12,014 bases of DNA from an uncultured Bacilli bacterium. GTDB lineage: Bacteria; Bacillota_I; Bacilli_A; RF39; UBA660. This document shows positions 1 through 7,318 of this stretch, one piece after another (within the stretch, counting starts at the first letter, position 1; the number at the start of each line of letters is the position of its first letter). The position numbers were made by a program, and so were the translations under genes. Below the pieces are notes generated by a model, which had not been told where the DNA came from, ran no database searches, and worked only from the letters and a program-made list of their open reading frames with translations. The DNA lies in assembly GCA_934130235.1 (NCBI GenBank), contig CAKOXU010000024.1, positions 1-12,014 on the forward strand, written 5' to 3'.

Positions 1-785
1 CCTGTAGATTCTATATAATCTACCTCTTGATACTCATTACTAAATTCAGAAATAGGTCCGGGAATAAAGTTACCAGTTCCACTATTAGTATAAAAAACAC
101 CATTTATTTTATCATACATACCAACTGTTCTATCACTTTTTCTATAACAAGGAACTAAATCTCTTACTACTTTTGAGTCTTGTGTTATTTGAAAGCCATA
201 CACCCTTATTTGAGAAAAGTATTTAGCAGTACCATTATCATTTCCAGCAAATACATATACAGATTTTGTATTACTTTCTAACGTCGAACTTATAGTATAA
301 GTATCTGAATCATTGACAGTTGCTAATTTATCATTTAAATAATTTAATTTAATACTATTTAAATACATATCATTATTGCCAGAACTAGAATAATTATTAC
401 TATTCCAGCCATAGTAAATTGTAGTAGTTTTACCTACCCAAAATCTACCATCTGTAGTAGTTCTTGAACCAAAAAACACTTGATCTGTTAGTTTTGTTGT
501 AGTCATAATATCTGTTTTAACTCCGGTAGTATCTGTTGGTACTACCCCAGTGTCTATATATTGCGTTCCAGTAGATTCTATATAATCTAATCTTTTGTAT
601 AATCTATTAAATTGTTCCTCTGCAAGTTCAGTATAAATTTCACCCTTAATACTATCTTTTAGTTTATCAAGAACTAATTTCCTATTACCTAATAATGATA
701 GTGTTACTAATATCAGCAATACAGCCATTATTAATATTAAATACATTATAGATGAAATTGCAAATCCCTTATTATTTAATTTCAT
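1..785 (-). CDS. Pilin-like membrane-anchored surface protein with repeated lectin-like modules (3' end outside window)
   Basis: Open frame from ATG at 785 to the left edge; 261 codons are visible. A GAGGG ribosome site (792-796) lies 6 nt upstream. The N-terminus (NNKG-FAISSIMY, residues 4-15) looks like a class III/type IV prepilin signal: short polar leader, Gly-Phe junction, then a hydrophobic helix to about residue 32. The usual Glu at mature position 5 is absent. Residues 37-64 are charged and probably helical. From residue 66 a module starts with LDYIESTGTQYIDTG and ends near residue 243 with YDKINGVFYTNSGTGNF; this resembles the concanavalin A/LamG-like modules of large surface proteins in gut Bacillota. 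A second module begins at residue 255 (VDYIEST), exactly 189 residues on, so more copies may lie outside. Likely an extracellular, cell-anchored adhesin or pseudopilin. Gene identity is sure; function is inferred. Confidence 0.85.
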   Translation of the reverse strand, partial: MKLNNKGFAISSIMYLILIMAVLLILVTLSLLGNRKLVLDKLKDSIKGEIYTELAEEQFNRLYKRLDYIESTGTQYIDTGVVPTDTTGVKTDIMTTTKLTDQVFFGSRTTTDGRFWVGKTTTIYYGWNSNNYSSSGNNDMYLNSIKLNYLNDKLATVNDSDTYTISSTLESNTKSVYVFAGNDNGTAKYFSQIRVYGFQITQDSKVVRDLVPCYRKSDRTVGMYDKINGVFYTNSGTGNFIPGPISEFSNEYQEVDYIEST

Positions 786-791
786 ATTATA

Positions 792-838
792 CCCTCATAT
801 TCTAGAATAATTATATACTAATATTGAAAATATTTCAA
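792..838 (-). promoter_or_regulatory. Promoter and ribosome site of the pilin-like gene
   Basis: On the minus strand TTGAAA (838-833), a 17-nt spacer and TATAAT (815-810) make a near-consensus sigma-A promoter. The predicted start is near 803, giving a leader of about 18 nt that contains GAGGG at 796-792. It overlaps the plus-strand promoter of the next gene. Confidence 0.7.
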
Positions 839-864
839 GAATATAATATAATATTTATGGTGAT
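824..864 (+). promoter_or_regulatory. Promoter of the metallophosphoesterase-like gene, overlapping the divergent promoter
   Basis: TTGAAA (824-829), a 17-nt spacer and TATAAT (847-852) form a strong sigma-A promoter. The predicted start near 859 leaves only about 9 nt before the ATG at 868, with GGTGAT (859-864) as a very close ribosome site. The -35 box lies inside the spacer of the opposing promoter, and the reverse is also true. Confidence 0.7.
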
Positions 865-867
865 AAT

Positions 868-1707
868 ATGAAACTAAAGTTGAGGTATAAAATTTTAATA
901 ATCTTTATTTTAATTTTAATAGGATTATTTTTATTTAGCAGATATGTTGATACTAAAGGATTAAAAGTAAAAGAATATAATATTATTAATGAAACTATTC
1001 CTCAAAATTTTTATGGATTTAAAATACTTCATATTTCAGATTTATATTATAAAAGTACTACTGATAAAAAGGATTTAAAAAAAATAACTGATAAAGTAAA
1101 ACTAATTAAACCAGATATAATTGTTTTCACCGGGGATATATTTGATAAAAATATTAAATACAGTGATTCAGATTACAAAGATTTAACAAACTTTTTTAAA
1201 AGTTTAAACGCAAATATTGATAAATTTATCATTAAAGGTGATAATGATACCTCTGATAAATGGGAAAATATAATAAATGATAGTGGATTTACAAATTTAA
1301 ATGATACTTATAAACTAGTATACTATAAAGGAAATGATCCTATACTTTTCATAGGTATAAGTAGTAATTATAAAGACAATCATATTAAAGATACATTTAA
1401 TAAACTTGACATAAAAGATAACTATAAATACTCAATTATATTAATGCATGAAGCAGACTATATAGAAGATATCGAGTATACAAAATACAATTTAATTTTG
1501 GCGGGACATTCACTAAATGGACAAATAAAATTACCATTTATAGGTGGTGTAATAAAAAATAAAGGCGCAATAACTTATAATGATAACTATTATGATTTAG
1601 ACAATACTAAAATATATGTATCTAGTGGTATTGGAACTAATAGCAAATATAAGTTTAGATTATTTAACATGCCTAGTATAAATTTATACAGATTAAGAAA
1701 TAAGTAG
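868..1707 (+). CDS. Membrane-anchored metallophosphoesterase-like protein with degenerate metal site
   Basis: 279 aa. An N-terminal helix (residues 8-24) anchors a calcineurin-like phosphoesterase fold of the YaeI/YkuE type, which would face outward. The family's five motifs can be placed in order. Motif I is HISDLY (55-60), with Tyr60 where DxH needs His. Motif II GDIFD (89-93) is intact. Motif III reads KGDND (123-127) in place of GNHD. Motif IV keeps His194 (MHEAD). Motif V reads GHSLNGQ (213-219), keeping the first His of GHxH but with Leu216 for the second. Three metal-site motifs are therefore altered, while the frame is open and the length is normal for this family. It could be a pseudoenzyme, a mononuclear variant or a binding protein. 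Related active enzymes hydrolyse phosphodiesters or UDP-diacylglucosamine-like lipids; I would not transfer that activity. It ends 30 nt before the next gene. Confidence 0.85.
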   Translation: MKLKLRYKILIIFILILIGLFLFSRYVDTKGLKVKEYNIINETIPQNFYGFKILHISDLYYKSTTDKKDLKKITDKVKLIKPDIIVFTGDIFDKNIKYSDSDYKDLTNFFKSLNANIDKFIIKGDNDTSDKWENIINDSGFTNLNDTYKLVYYKGNDPILFIGISSNYKDNHIKDTFNKLDIKDNYKYSIILMHEADYIEDIEYTKYNLILAGHSLNGQIKLPFIGGVIKNKGAITYNDNYYDLDNTKIYVSSGIGTNSKYKFRLFNMPSINLYRLRNK

Positions 1708-1726
1708 AAAACACTTATTTTTTTCA

Positions 1727-1737
1727 TATAATTTAAT
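1727..1737 (+). promoter_or_regulatory. TATAAT box placed for a leaderless transcript
   Basis: TATAAT (1727-1732) ends 5 nt before the ATG at 1738, so transcription should begin at or next to the start codon. No ribosome site is visible in the T-rich stretch before it, and I see no good -35 at normal spacing. An in-frame TAA at 1729-1731 excludes an earlier start. Confidence 0.5.
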
Positions 1738-2118
1738 ATGAATGATAAAAGAGAGATAGAAGCAATTAATATACAATTATTAGCACTTGCATTTGCAGTT
1801 ATATCTGCAATTATTTCATTTATATTAACATATAATCAAAAACTAGGTTTAGAGAACAATGGTGAATTATTTAAAGCTAAAACAGCATTTAAAATCACTC
1901 TCTTTAATCGTATATTAATAATAATACTTTCATTTATATTTTTGTACGTTAATTATGTTTTCTATGAGGTATCTAAAGACGAAGGAGAAGACTTAAAACC
2001 ATATATACTTCAAATTGCAGCTTCCATCATTACTATAATACCTGGATTAATAGCACTTTATGTAGTTTTACTATCAACTACTGAAGATATTGCTGATGTT
2101 GAAAATCCTATAATATAA
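1738..2118 (+). CDS. Small three-helix membrane protein of unknown function
   Basis: 126 aa; I do not recognise the family. Three hydrophobic segments are clear at about residues 10-30, 52-75 and 88-112. The loop between the first two (31-51) is polar with several Lys and Glu; the loop between the second and third (76-86) is acidic, and the C-terminal tail after residue 112 is acidic too. No catalytic motif is seen. The ATG at 1738 is the only Met in the whole frame and an in-frame stop lies 9 nt upstream, so the start is firm even though there is no Shine-Dalgarno. It follows the phosphoesterase-like gene by 30 nt and converges on the sensor kinase, sharing a terminator with it. It could be read both from its own TATAAT and by read-through from 868. 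A small integral membrane or accessory protein is the most that can be said. Confidence 0.75.
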   Translation: MNDKREIEAINIQLLALAFAVISAIISFILTYNQKLGLENNGELFKAKTAFKITLFNRILIIILSFIFLYVNYVFYEVSKDEGEDLKPYILQIAASIITIIPGLIALYVVLLSTTEDIADVENPII

Positions 2119-2147
2119 AAAGTGTTTTTAAAACACTTTTATTTTTC
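2118..2147. terminator. Bidirectional terminator between convergent genes
   Basis: AAAAGTGTTTT (2118-2128) and AAAACACTTTT (2130-2140) form a nearly unbroken palindrome. T-runs follow on the plus side (to 2147), and a shorter one (TTTTTATATTA) on the minus side. It overlaps both stop codons and can serve both genes. Confidence 0.75.
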
Positions 2148-3521
2148 CTTATCAAATACAACATAAAAAGTTGTACCTTCATTTTCTTTGGTATTAACAC
2201 CATACTCCAAATTATGTAATACCAGTATGTTTTTTACAATAGATAAACCTAAACCAGTTCCATACGTAACTCTTTTATATTTTTTATCTACCTTATAGTA
2301 TTTATCCCATATATATTTTAAATCAGATTCTTTTATACCTTTACCCTTATCTGTAATTTCCAATCTTACTTTATTCTTATTATCAATTAACTTTATATAA
2401 ACCAAATTATTATCAGTATAATTAATAGCATTATTAAGTAAATTGTAAATAACTTGTTCTATTTTTTTCTTATCAGCCTTTATATTAACACTAAAACCTG
2501 TATATTCTATTTTATATCCATCCCTATCACATAAAACTTGAAATCTTTCTAAAATAGTCTTAATCATTTCGTCTAAATCAAAAACTTCTAATTTAAGTGG
2601 AGCAGATTTAGATTGCATCTTGGACAAGTCAAGAACATCTTCTACAAGTAGATTTAACCTTTCAACCTCACTAGTTATGGTATTTAAATTCTTATCTCTT
2701 TTTTCTTTATTATTATAAGTTAAATCACGAACCATTTCACTATTAGCTTTTATAAGAGTCAAAGGAGTCTTTAAATCATGAGATACATTCGCTAATAACT
2801 CTCTTCTTAATTCATCAGTCTTAGACAATTCATCGGTAACCTTATTTAAAGTCGTTTCCAACTCATAAATCTCTTCTATATCAGAATCAGTCTTAAAATC
2901 AACTTTATAATTATTATCATTCATAGTCTTTGTTATATCAGTTATCTTAACTATTGGATTAGCTATTCTTTTTGAAATTGTATACGCTATTATAGAAGCA
3001 ATTAAAAGTACAATTATAGATACATAAATCATAAGTTTCTGCAAAACTTGTACAGTATTTCCAATCGGCTCTAATGATGTAGAAATAAAGGCGTAAGCAT
3101 TATTATCAAGCTTAATGCCATATATCAATATCTTATTCTGATATTTAGGATTAATAAGCTTATATGTAACTTGATTAGCACTGCTACTCATAAACTCTAA
3201 CTTTTTTTTATCTAAAGCCTCACTATTAATAATACATCCATTATTCATATTATTAGTAGAATACTTCACACTTTCACTATTAGTAATCTCTATACATATA
3301 TCCTCTTCAAATGCAAGAATATCAAAAATTTCTTCATAATCCTTTGATTTATATGAAGTGGCTACTTTATTACCTATTTTTTTAATTTCACTGTTTTTAA
3401 AGTATTGATAATAAGAGTCTAAAAACACTATATCAAATAACCATAAACCACCTAATATTGCAATTGCAAATATAGATAAATATAAAAATATATTAGTTTG
3501 TAGACTTCTCTTTTTCTTCAT
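2139..3521 (-). CDS. Two-component sensor histidine kinase
   Basis: 460 aa, membrane bound. Helix 1 (about 11-33) and helix 2 (162-182) enclose an external sensing domain of some 128 residues that I do not recognise; it has Cys76 and Cys96, possibly a disulfide. A HAMP linker follows (about 180-232), then the dimerisation domain with the phosphorylated His248 in SHDLKTPL. The ATPase domain has an N-box (NLLNNAINY, 360-368), G1 (DKGKGI, 391-396), an F-box region (WDKYYK, 405-410) and G2 (GTGLGL, 421-426); all key residues are present. The ATG at 3521 lies 29 nt inside the upstream regulator gene, with GGGAT (3528-3532) 6 nt before it, which supports translational coupling. It autophosphorylates and passes phosphate to the regulator encoded just upstream. 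The signal is unknown; VanS-, PhoR- and ResE-like relatives share this layout. Confidence 0.95.
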   Translation of the reverse strand: MKKKRSLQTNIFLYLSIFAIAILGGLWLFDIVFLDSYYQYFKNSEIKKIGNKVATSYKSKDYEEIFDILAFEEDICIEITNSESVKYSTNNMNNGCIINSEALDKKKLEFMSSSANQVTYKLINPKYQNKILIYGIKLDNNAYAFISTSLEPIGNTVQVLQKLMIYVSIIVLLIASIIAYTISKRIANPIVKITDITKTMNDNNYKVDFKTDSDIEEIYELETTLNKVTDELSKTDELRRELLANVSHDLKTPLTLIKANSEMVRDLTYNNKEKRDKNLNTITSEVERLNLLVEDVLDLSKMQSKSAPLKLEVFDLDEMIKTILERFQVLCDRDGYKIEYTGFSVNIKADKKKIEQVIYNLLNNAINYTDNNLVYIKLIDNKNKVRLEITDKGKGIKESDLKYIWDKYYKVDKKYKRVTYGTGLGLSIVKNILVLHNLEYGVNTKENEGTTFYVVFDKEK

Positions 3522-4167
3522 ATTTATATCCCATACCCCTTACAGTTTTAATTAGATTTCTATATTTACCTAAACTATTTCTCAAAAGTTTTACATGAGT
3601 ATCTATAGTTCTATCATCACCAAAAAAATCATATCCCCAAATTGCAGATAATAAAGTTTCACGTGATAACGCTATACCTTTGTTTTTTACAAAATAGCAC
3701 AACAATTCATACTCTTTTGGAGTAAGCTTAATTTCTTTATTTTTTATATAAACAGTATGTCCTAAATAGTCAATTTTTAAATCCCCATATACATATTCAT
3801 CTACTTGTTTTAAACTTCTATTCACAACTGCCTTTATACGAGCTATTAGCTCTTTAGGTGAAAATGGTTTAGTCATATAATCATCAACACCCAATCCAAA
3901 ACTCTGTAATTTATCAAATTCATCACTACGGGCAGAAAGCATTATTACGGGTATATTTTTAATTTTTTTTATTTCTTTCAGAGCAGTATATCCGTCCATA
4001 TGTGGCATCATTATATCAAGTATAATTATATCCACTTCATTATTGTTAACTTTATCAATAGCCTCTTCGCCATTTGATGCTTCCAACACTTCGTATGATT
4101 CGTTCAAACAGTATTCCTTTATTACTTCTCTAATTCCAACTTCATCATCAACTATCAAAACTTTCAT
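3493..4167 (-). CDS. OmpR/PhoB-family response regulator
   Basis: 224 aa. The receiver domain (1-118) has the acidic pair Asp7/Asp8, the phospho-acceptor Asp51 (LDIMMP), Ser78 and Lys100 (TKPF), all intact. The C-terminal winged helix (about 125-218) carries a recognition-helix stretch RTIDTHVKLLRNSLG (186-200) and a wing ending RGMGYKY, as in PhoB, PhoP and VanR proteins. Such regulators bind direct repeats with an 11-bp period. The ribosome site AGAGGTG lies just before the ATG at 4167. It is the first gene of a two-gene operon, and its 3' end overlaps the kinase start by 29 nt. Its promoter region carries a weak TTCACT-N5-TACACA pair, so it may regulate itself, and a better pair lies before the beta-helix gene at 11243. 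The physiological role is not shown by the sequence. Confidence 0.95.
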   Translation of the reverse strand: MKVLIVDDEVGIREVIKEYCLNESYEVLEASNGEEAIDKVNNNEVDIIILDIMMPHMDGYTALKEIKKIKNIPVIMLSARSDEFDKLQSFGLGVDDYMTKPFSPKELIARIKAVVNRSLKQVDEYVYGDLKIDYLGHTVYIKNKEIKLTPKEYELLCYFVKNKGIALSRETLLSAIWGYDFFGDDRTIDTHVKLLRNSLGKYRNLIKTVRGMGYKYEEKEKSTN

Positions 4168-4184
4168 AATACACCTCTAATTCT

Positions 4185-4215
4185 ATTATACATTATTTTG
4201 TGTAGTTTTAGTGAA
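4185..4215 (-). promoter_or_regulatory. Regulator promoter with PhoB/PhoP-like direct repeat
   Basis: On the minus strand TTCACT (4215-4210), five bases, then TACACA (4204-4199) repeat at an 11-bp period. TATAAT (4190-4185) follows 8 nt later. No normal -35 box is present at 17 nt, as expected when an activator replaces it. Each repeat differs from TTCACA at one base. Suggested autoregulation is inference. Confidence 0.45.
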
Positions 4216-4230
4216 AAAATAATTGTATTA

Positions 4231-4253
4231 TGATATAATACTTATGAAAGAGG
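4231..4253 (+). promoter_or_regulatory. Extended -10 promoter and ribosome site that fix the start at 4262
   Basis: TGATATAAT (4231-4239) is a perfect extended -10 box, placing the RNA start near 4246. AAAGAGG (4247-4253) then lies 8 nt before the ATG at 4262. The earlier in-frame TTG (4223) precedes the RNA start and the ATG at 4244 sits about on it, so both are rejected as starts. Confidence 0.7.
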
Positions 4254-4261
4254 TAGAAAAT

Positions 4262-5254
4262 ATGACTAATGAATTTTATAAAAATATAAAAATGAAAAAA
4301 ACACTATTAATAATTGGAACAATAATATTTACTGTATGTATAATAATTGGAATGATAATTTATAATGTTGAGTCTAATGTTAAATATACAAAATTAGATA
4401 AATCCGCAAATACAGAATCTTATAGCAAAATAAGTGTACAATATCTTGATAGTTATTTTGCCACTCAAGAAGTTGATGGTACTACAAAAAAGTATTATAT
4501 AGCTATTGACGAAGATAACAATCCTTATATTGTTATGCTAAATAATGAGTACGAAGAAAAACTAAGAAAAATACAAGAATATACACTAAGCAATGATAAT
4601 ATAGAAAAACCTGAGCCAATAACTATTTATGGACACACTTCTAAAATGCAAACGGAATTATATACTCTACTACAAGATTGGCTAAAAGATGATGAAGGAA
4701 ACACATTTACAATAGATGAATTAAAAAGTAATGTTGGGCAATTCTATTTAGATACATCATGGAAAGCAAGCCAACAAGCACTATACGCATTTATAGTTTT
4801 CGCATCATTTTCATTAATAGGATTAATACTTATTATTATATATCTAGTAAGAAATAAAAAAACTAAACATTTTTTGAAAGAATATGAATATGAATTAAAA
4901 AAAGTAGAAAAAGAAATTGATAACGGTAAAGTAATTTACAATAAACTTTGTAAAGTATATTTAACAGACAAATATATAATAAGTTATTCAAATGGACTAA
5001 ATATAATTGAAATAAAAAATATTGTATGGATATATCCACAAGAAATAAAGCAAAGAGGAATAACTACTACTAAAACTTTATATGCTGTAACTAACAAAGG
5101 GAAAAGCAATATAATTACACAAACAACTGCTTTTGGAAAAAGTAAAATCGCATTTGATGAATTATATCAAGACATAATAAATAAAATTCCTGATGTACTT
5201 TTTGGATACACATCCGAAAACAAAAAACAAGCAAAAAATTTGTATATTAAATAA
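4262..5254 (+). CDS. Two-helix membrane protein with cytosolic C-terminal domain (DUF6709-like, tentative)
   Basis: 330 aa from the ATG at 4262. Helix 1 is at about 13-35, an external region of about 135 residues follows, then helix 2 at 173-196. A charged stretch (197-222, rich in Lys and Glu, likely helical) leads to a cytosolic domain (about 225-330) with strands such as VYLTDKYIISY, LNIIEIKNIVWIYP and KTLYAVTNKG. This pattern resembles PH-like domains and, from memory, proteins labelled DUF6709; I hold that assignment loosely. No catalytic residues stand out. The gene is divergent from the two-component regulator, with about 95 bp between the start codons, so it may share control with it. 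It ends at a terminator shared with the ATPase gene. Membrane location is secure; function is unknown. Confidence 0.8.
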   Translation: MTNEFYKNIKMKKTLLIIGTIIFTVCIIIGMIIYNVESNVKYTKLDKSANTESYSKISVQYLDSYFATQEVDGTTKKYYIAIDEDNNPYIVMLNNEYEEKLRKIQEYTLSNDNIEKPEPITIYGHTSKMQTELYTLLQDWLKDDEGNTFTIDELKSNVGQFYLDTSWKASQQALYAFIVFASFSLIGLILIIIYLVRNKKTKHFLKEYEYELKKVEKEIDNGKVIYNKLCKVYLTDKYIISYSNGLNIIEIKNIVWIYPQEIKQRGITTTKTLYAVTNKGKSNIITQTTAFGKSKIAFDELYQDIINKIPDVLFGYTSENKKQAKNLYIK

Positions 5255-5280
5255 AAAAACTATTTTAGAATAGTTTTTTT
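5253..5280. terminator. Bidirectional terminator between convergent genes
   Basis: A 12-bp stem pairs 5253-5264 (seven A then CTATT) with 5269-5280 (AATAG then seven T) around a TTAG loop. The A and T runs give a U-tail in either direction, so it can end both the 4262 gene and the metal-efflux operon. Confidence 0.8.
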
Positions 5281-7318
5281 ATTTGACATTTTTATACTTT
5301 CTTATTATTCTTAATGTATTTAATATTGTAAGTAATGTAACACCAGTATCTGCAAAAACTGCAAACCACATATTAGCACACCCAAATACACTCAAAAGTA
5401 ATATAATAATTTTTACAGATAGAGCAAAAACTAAATTTTGTTTAATTATTTTTCTAGTATATTTTGATATATTGATAGCTAATGGTATACGTGTCAAATC
5501 ATCACTCATCAAAACAATATCAGAAGCCTCTATTGCTGAATCAGTTCCTACACCACCCATGGATATACCTATATCAGCTCTTTTTAAAACCGGTGCATCA
5601 TTAATTCCATCACCTACAAAAACAGTTATTCTATTATCCTTACATACAGATTCGAAACATTCAAACTTATCAGTTGGTAACATCTCATACTTAATATTAT
5701 CAATGCCAAGACTATTTCCAATTTCAAGTGCTACCGCCTTTTTATCACCAGTAAACATAAAAGTTTTAATTTTATACGATTTTAATATATCAATAACTTG
5801 TTTTGCCTCAGGTTTTACGCCGTCATCAATAAACACAGATGCTATATGTTTTCCATTTATATTCAAATGAAGATATGCATCTTTATCACAATCACATAAC
5901 TTATTATTGCCAATAATAACATCTTTATTGTCTAACTTAAAAGATATACCTTTACCTGTTATTTCTTTAAAATCAATTACATCACTATTATCCATCTTTT
6001 TATCTTTCAATTTCAAAATAGAATTTGCAATAGGATGAGTTGAAAAAGACTCTCCTTTAATTAAAATATTAACTATCTCATCCATATCATAACTATCATC
6101 ATATATATCTATTTTGTTCACTTTAAAAGTTCCAAGCGTTAAAGTACCAGTTTTATCAAAAATAATACTGTCAATATTACTTAAATTATCTAAATAATTA
6201 CTTCCCTTAATTAAAATACCCTTCTTACTTGCTACTCCTATTGCTGTAAAATATGAAAGAGGAACTGATATAGCTATCGCACAAGGACAAGATATAACTA
6301 AGAAAGTCAAGCTACGATAAATGCTTTCATTAACAGATATATTAAAGAAACAAGGTAAAATAAACATAAGTAGAACCGCTAAAACAACAACTAATGGTGT
6401 ATAAACCTTACTTATTTTAGAGACAATAGTTTCGGTTTTAGTTTTCTTATCAGTAGCACTTTCCAACAATTCAAAAATCTTTGATACTGTAGAATCAGAA
6501 AATACAGTAGTAGCTTCTATTTCTATAACACTTTCCATATTTATACTACCAGATAAAACTTCACTATTAACTTTGATGGATACTAATTCAGATTCACCAG
6601 TAAGCATAGAAGTATCCAAACTACTCTTTCCTTTTATTACTATACCATCTACTGGAATTTTCTCACCCTTTTTTACAACAAGTATATCACCTACTCTTAC
6701 ATCTTCCACAGATATTTTAGTTATTTTATTATTTTCTTTTCTATTTGCGAAAGGTTCTTTTAAATCCAACAAATCTTTTATAGATTTTCTAGAATTATTA
6801 ATTGCTTTTTGTTCAAGTATTTTACCTATTGTATATAATGCTATAACCATCATACCTTCCAATACTTCACCTATTACAAGTGCGCCTATACAAGATATAC
6901 TGATTAAAGCATTTTCATTTATACCATTACCCGTAGCTAATAATTTAAAAGTATTAATTACAGTTCTATAAAGAAGCAAACTGTATGCAATTACATATAG
7001 AATAGTTTTAATGTAAACAGGAAAAGAAATAAAATATCCTAAAAAGCCTATTATAAGTGCAATTATAAGAACACTTAAATGAAACTCATTATTTGATTCA
7101 ACATCACTATCAGTTATATAAGCTTCAGGTTCTACTTTCTTTATTAAATCATTTAATTGTTCTATTGTATAATCAATATCCGATTCATATGATATCTTGC
7201 AAGTGTTAAAATTAACAGAAACATCTTTGAAATTTTTATTTTTAGAAAGTACATTCTCAATTTCTCTAGCACATGTTGCACAATCCAAATTATTAATATT
7301 ATATCTATACTTTTTCAT
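5279..7318 (-). CDS. cadA: P1B-type heavy-metal ATPase, Zn/Cd/Pb exporter class
   Basis: 679 aa, normal length. An N-terminal metal-binding domain (about 4-67) carries LDCATC (Cys13, Cys16). Eight membrane helices can be placed. The actuator loop has TGES (240-243); helix 6 has the CPC metal site (344-346, followed by AIAISVP); the phosphorylation motif is DKTGT (388-392), with the HP pair at 428-429 and GDGINDAP (569-576) in the hinge. The last two helices have Asn628, Lys636 and MWFAVFADTG with Asp657. Lys and Asp at these places are the mark of the P1B-2 (CadA/ZntA) group rather than copper pumps. The protein would use ATP to export divalent Zn, Cd or Pb across the plasma membrane. The start codon overlaps the end of the repressor gene by 14 nt and AAAGGGG precedes it, so the pair is co-translated. 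The exact metal cannot be fixed from sequence. Confidence 0.95.
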   Translation of the reverse strand: MKKYRYNINNLDCATCAREIENVLSKNKNFKDVSVNFNTCKISYESDIDYTIEQLNDLIKKVEPEAYITDSDVESNNEFHLSVLIIALIIGFLGYFISFPVYIKTILYVIAYSLLLYRTVINTFKLLATGNGINENALISISCIGALVIGEVLEGMMVIALYTIGKILEQKAINNSRKSIKDLLDLKEPFANRKENNKITKISVEDVRVGDILVVKKGEKIPVDGIVIKGKSSLDTSMLTGESELVSIKVNSEVLSGSINMESVIEIEATTVFSDSTVSKIFELLESATDKKTKTETIVSKISKVYTPLVVVLAVLLMFILPCFFNISVNESIYRSLTFLVISCPCAIAISVPLSYFTAIGVASKKGILIKGSNYLDNLSNIDSIIFDKTGTLTLGTFKVNKIDIYDDSYDMDEIVNILIKGESFSTHPIANSILKLKDKKMDNSDVIDFKEITGKGISFKLDNKDVIIGNNKLCDCDKDAYLHLNINGKHIASVFIDDGVKPEAKQVIDILKSYKIKTFMFTGDKKAVALEIGNSLGIDNIKYEMLPTDKFECFESVCKDNRITVFVGDGINDAPVLKRADIGISMGGVGTDSAIEASDIVLMSDDLTRIPLAINISKYTRKIIKQNLVFALSVKIIILLLSVFGCANMWFAVFADTGVTLLTILNTLRIIRKYKNVK

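Noticed and set aside
5283..5870. A 195-codon plus-strand open frame opposite the ATPase gene.
   Set aside because: It is the antisense shadow of a fully conserved ATPase, has no own ribosome site or family features, and such frames are common opposite long genes with this codon use.
6573..6971. A 132-codon plus-strand open frame inside the ATPase gene.
   Set aside because: Antisense shadow of the actuator domain and early membrane helices; its apparent hydrophobicity comes from the complement of the real gene.
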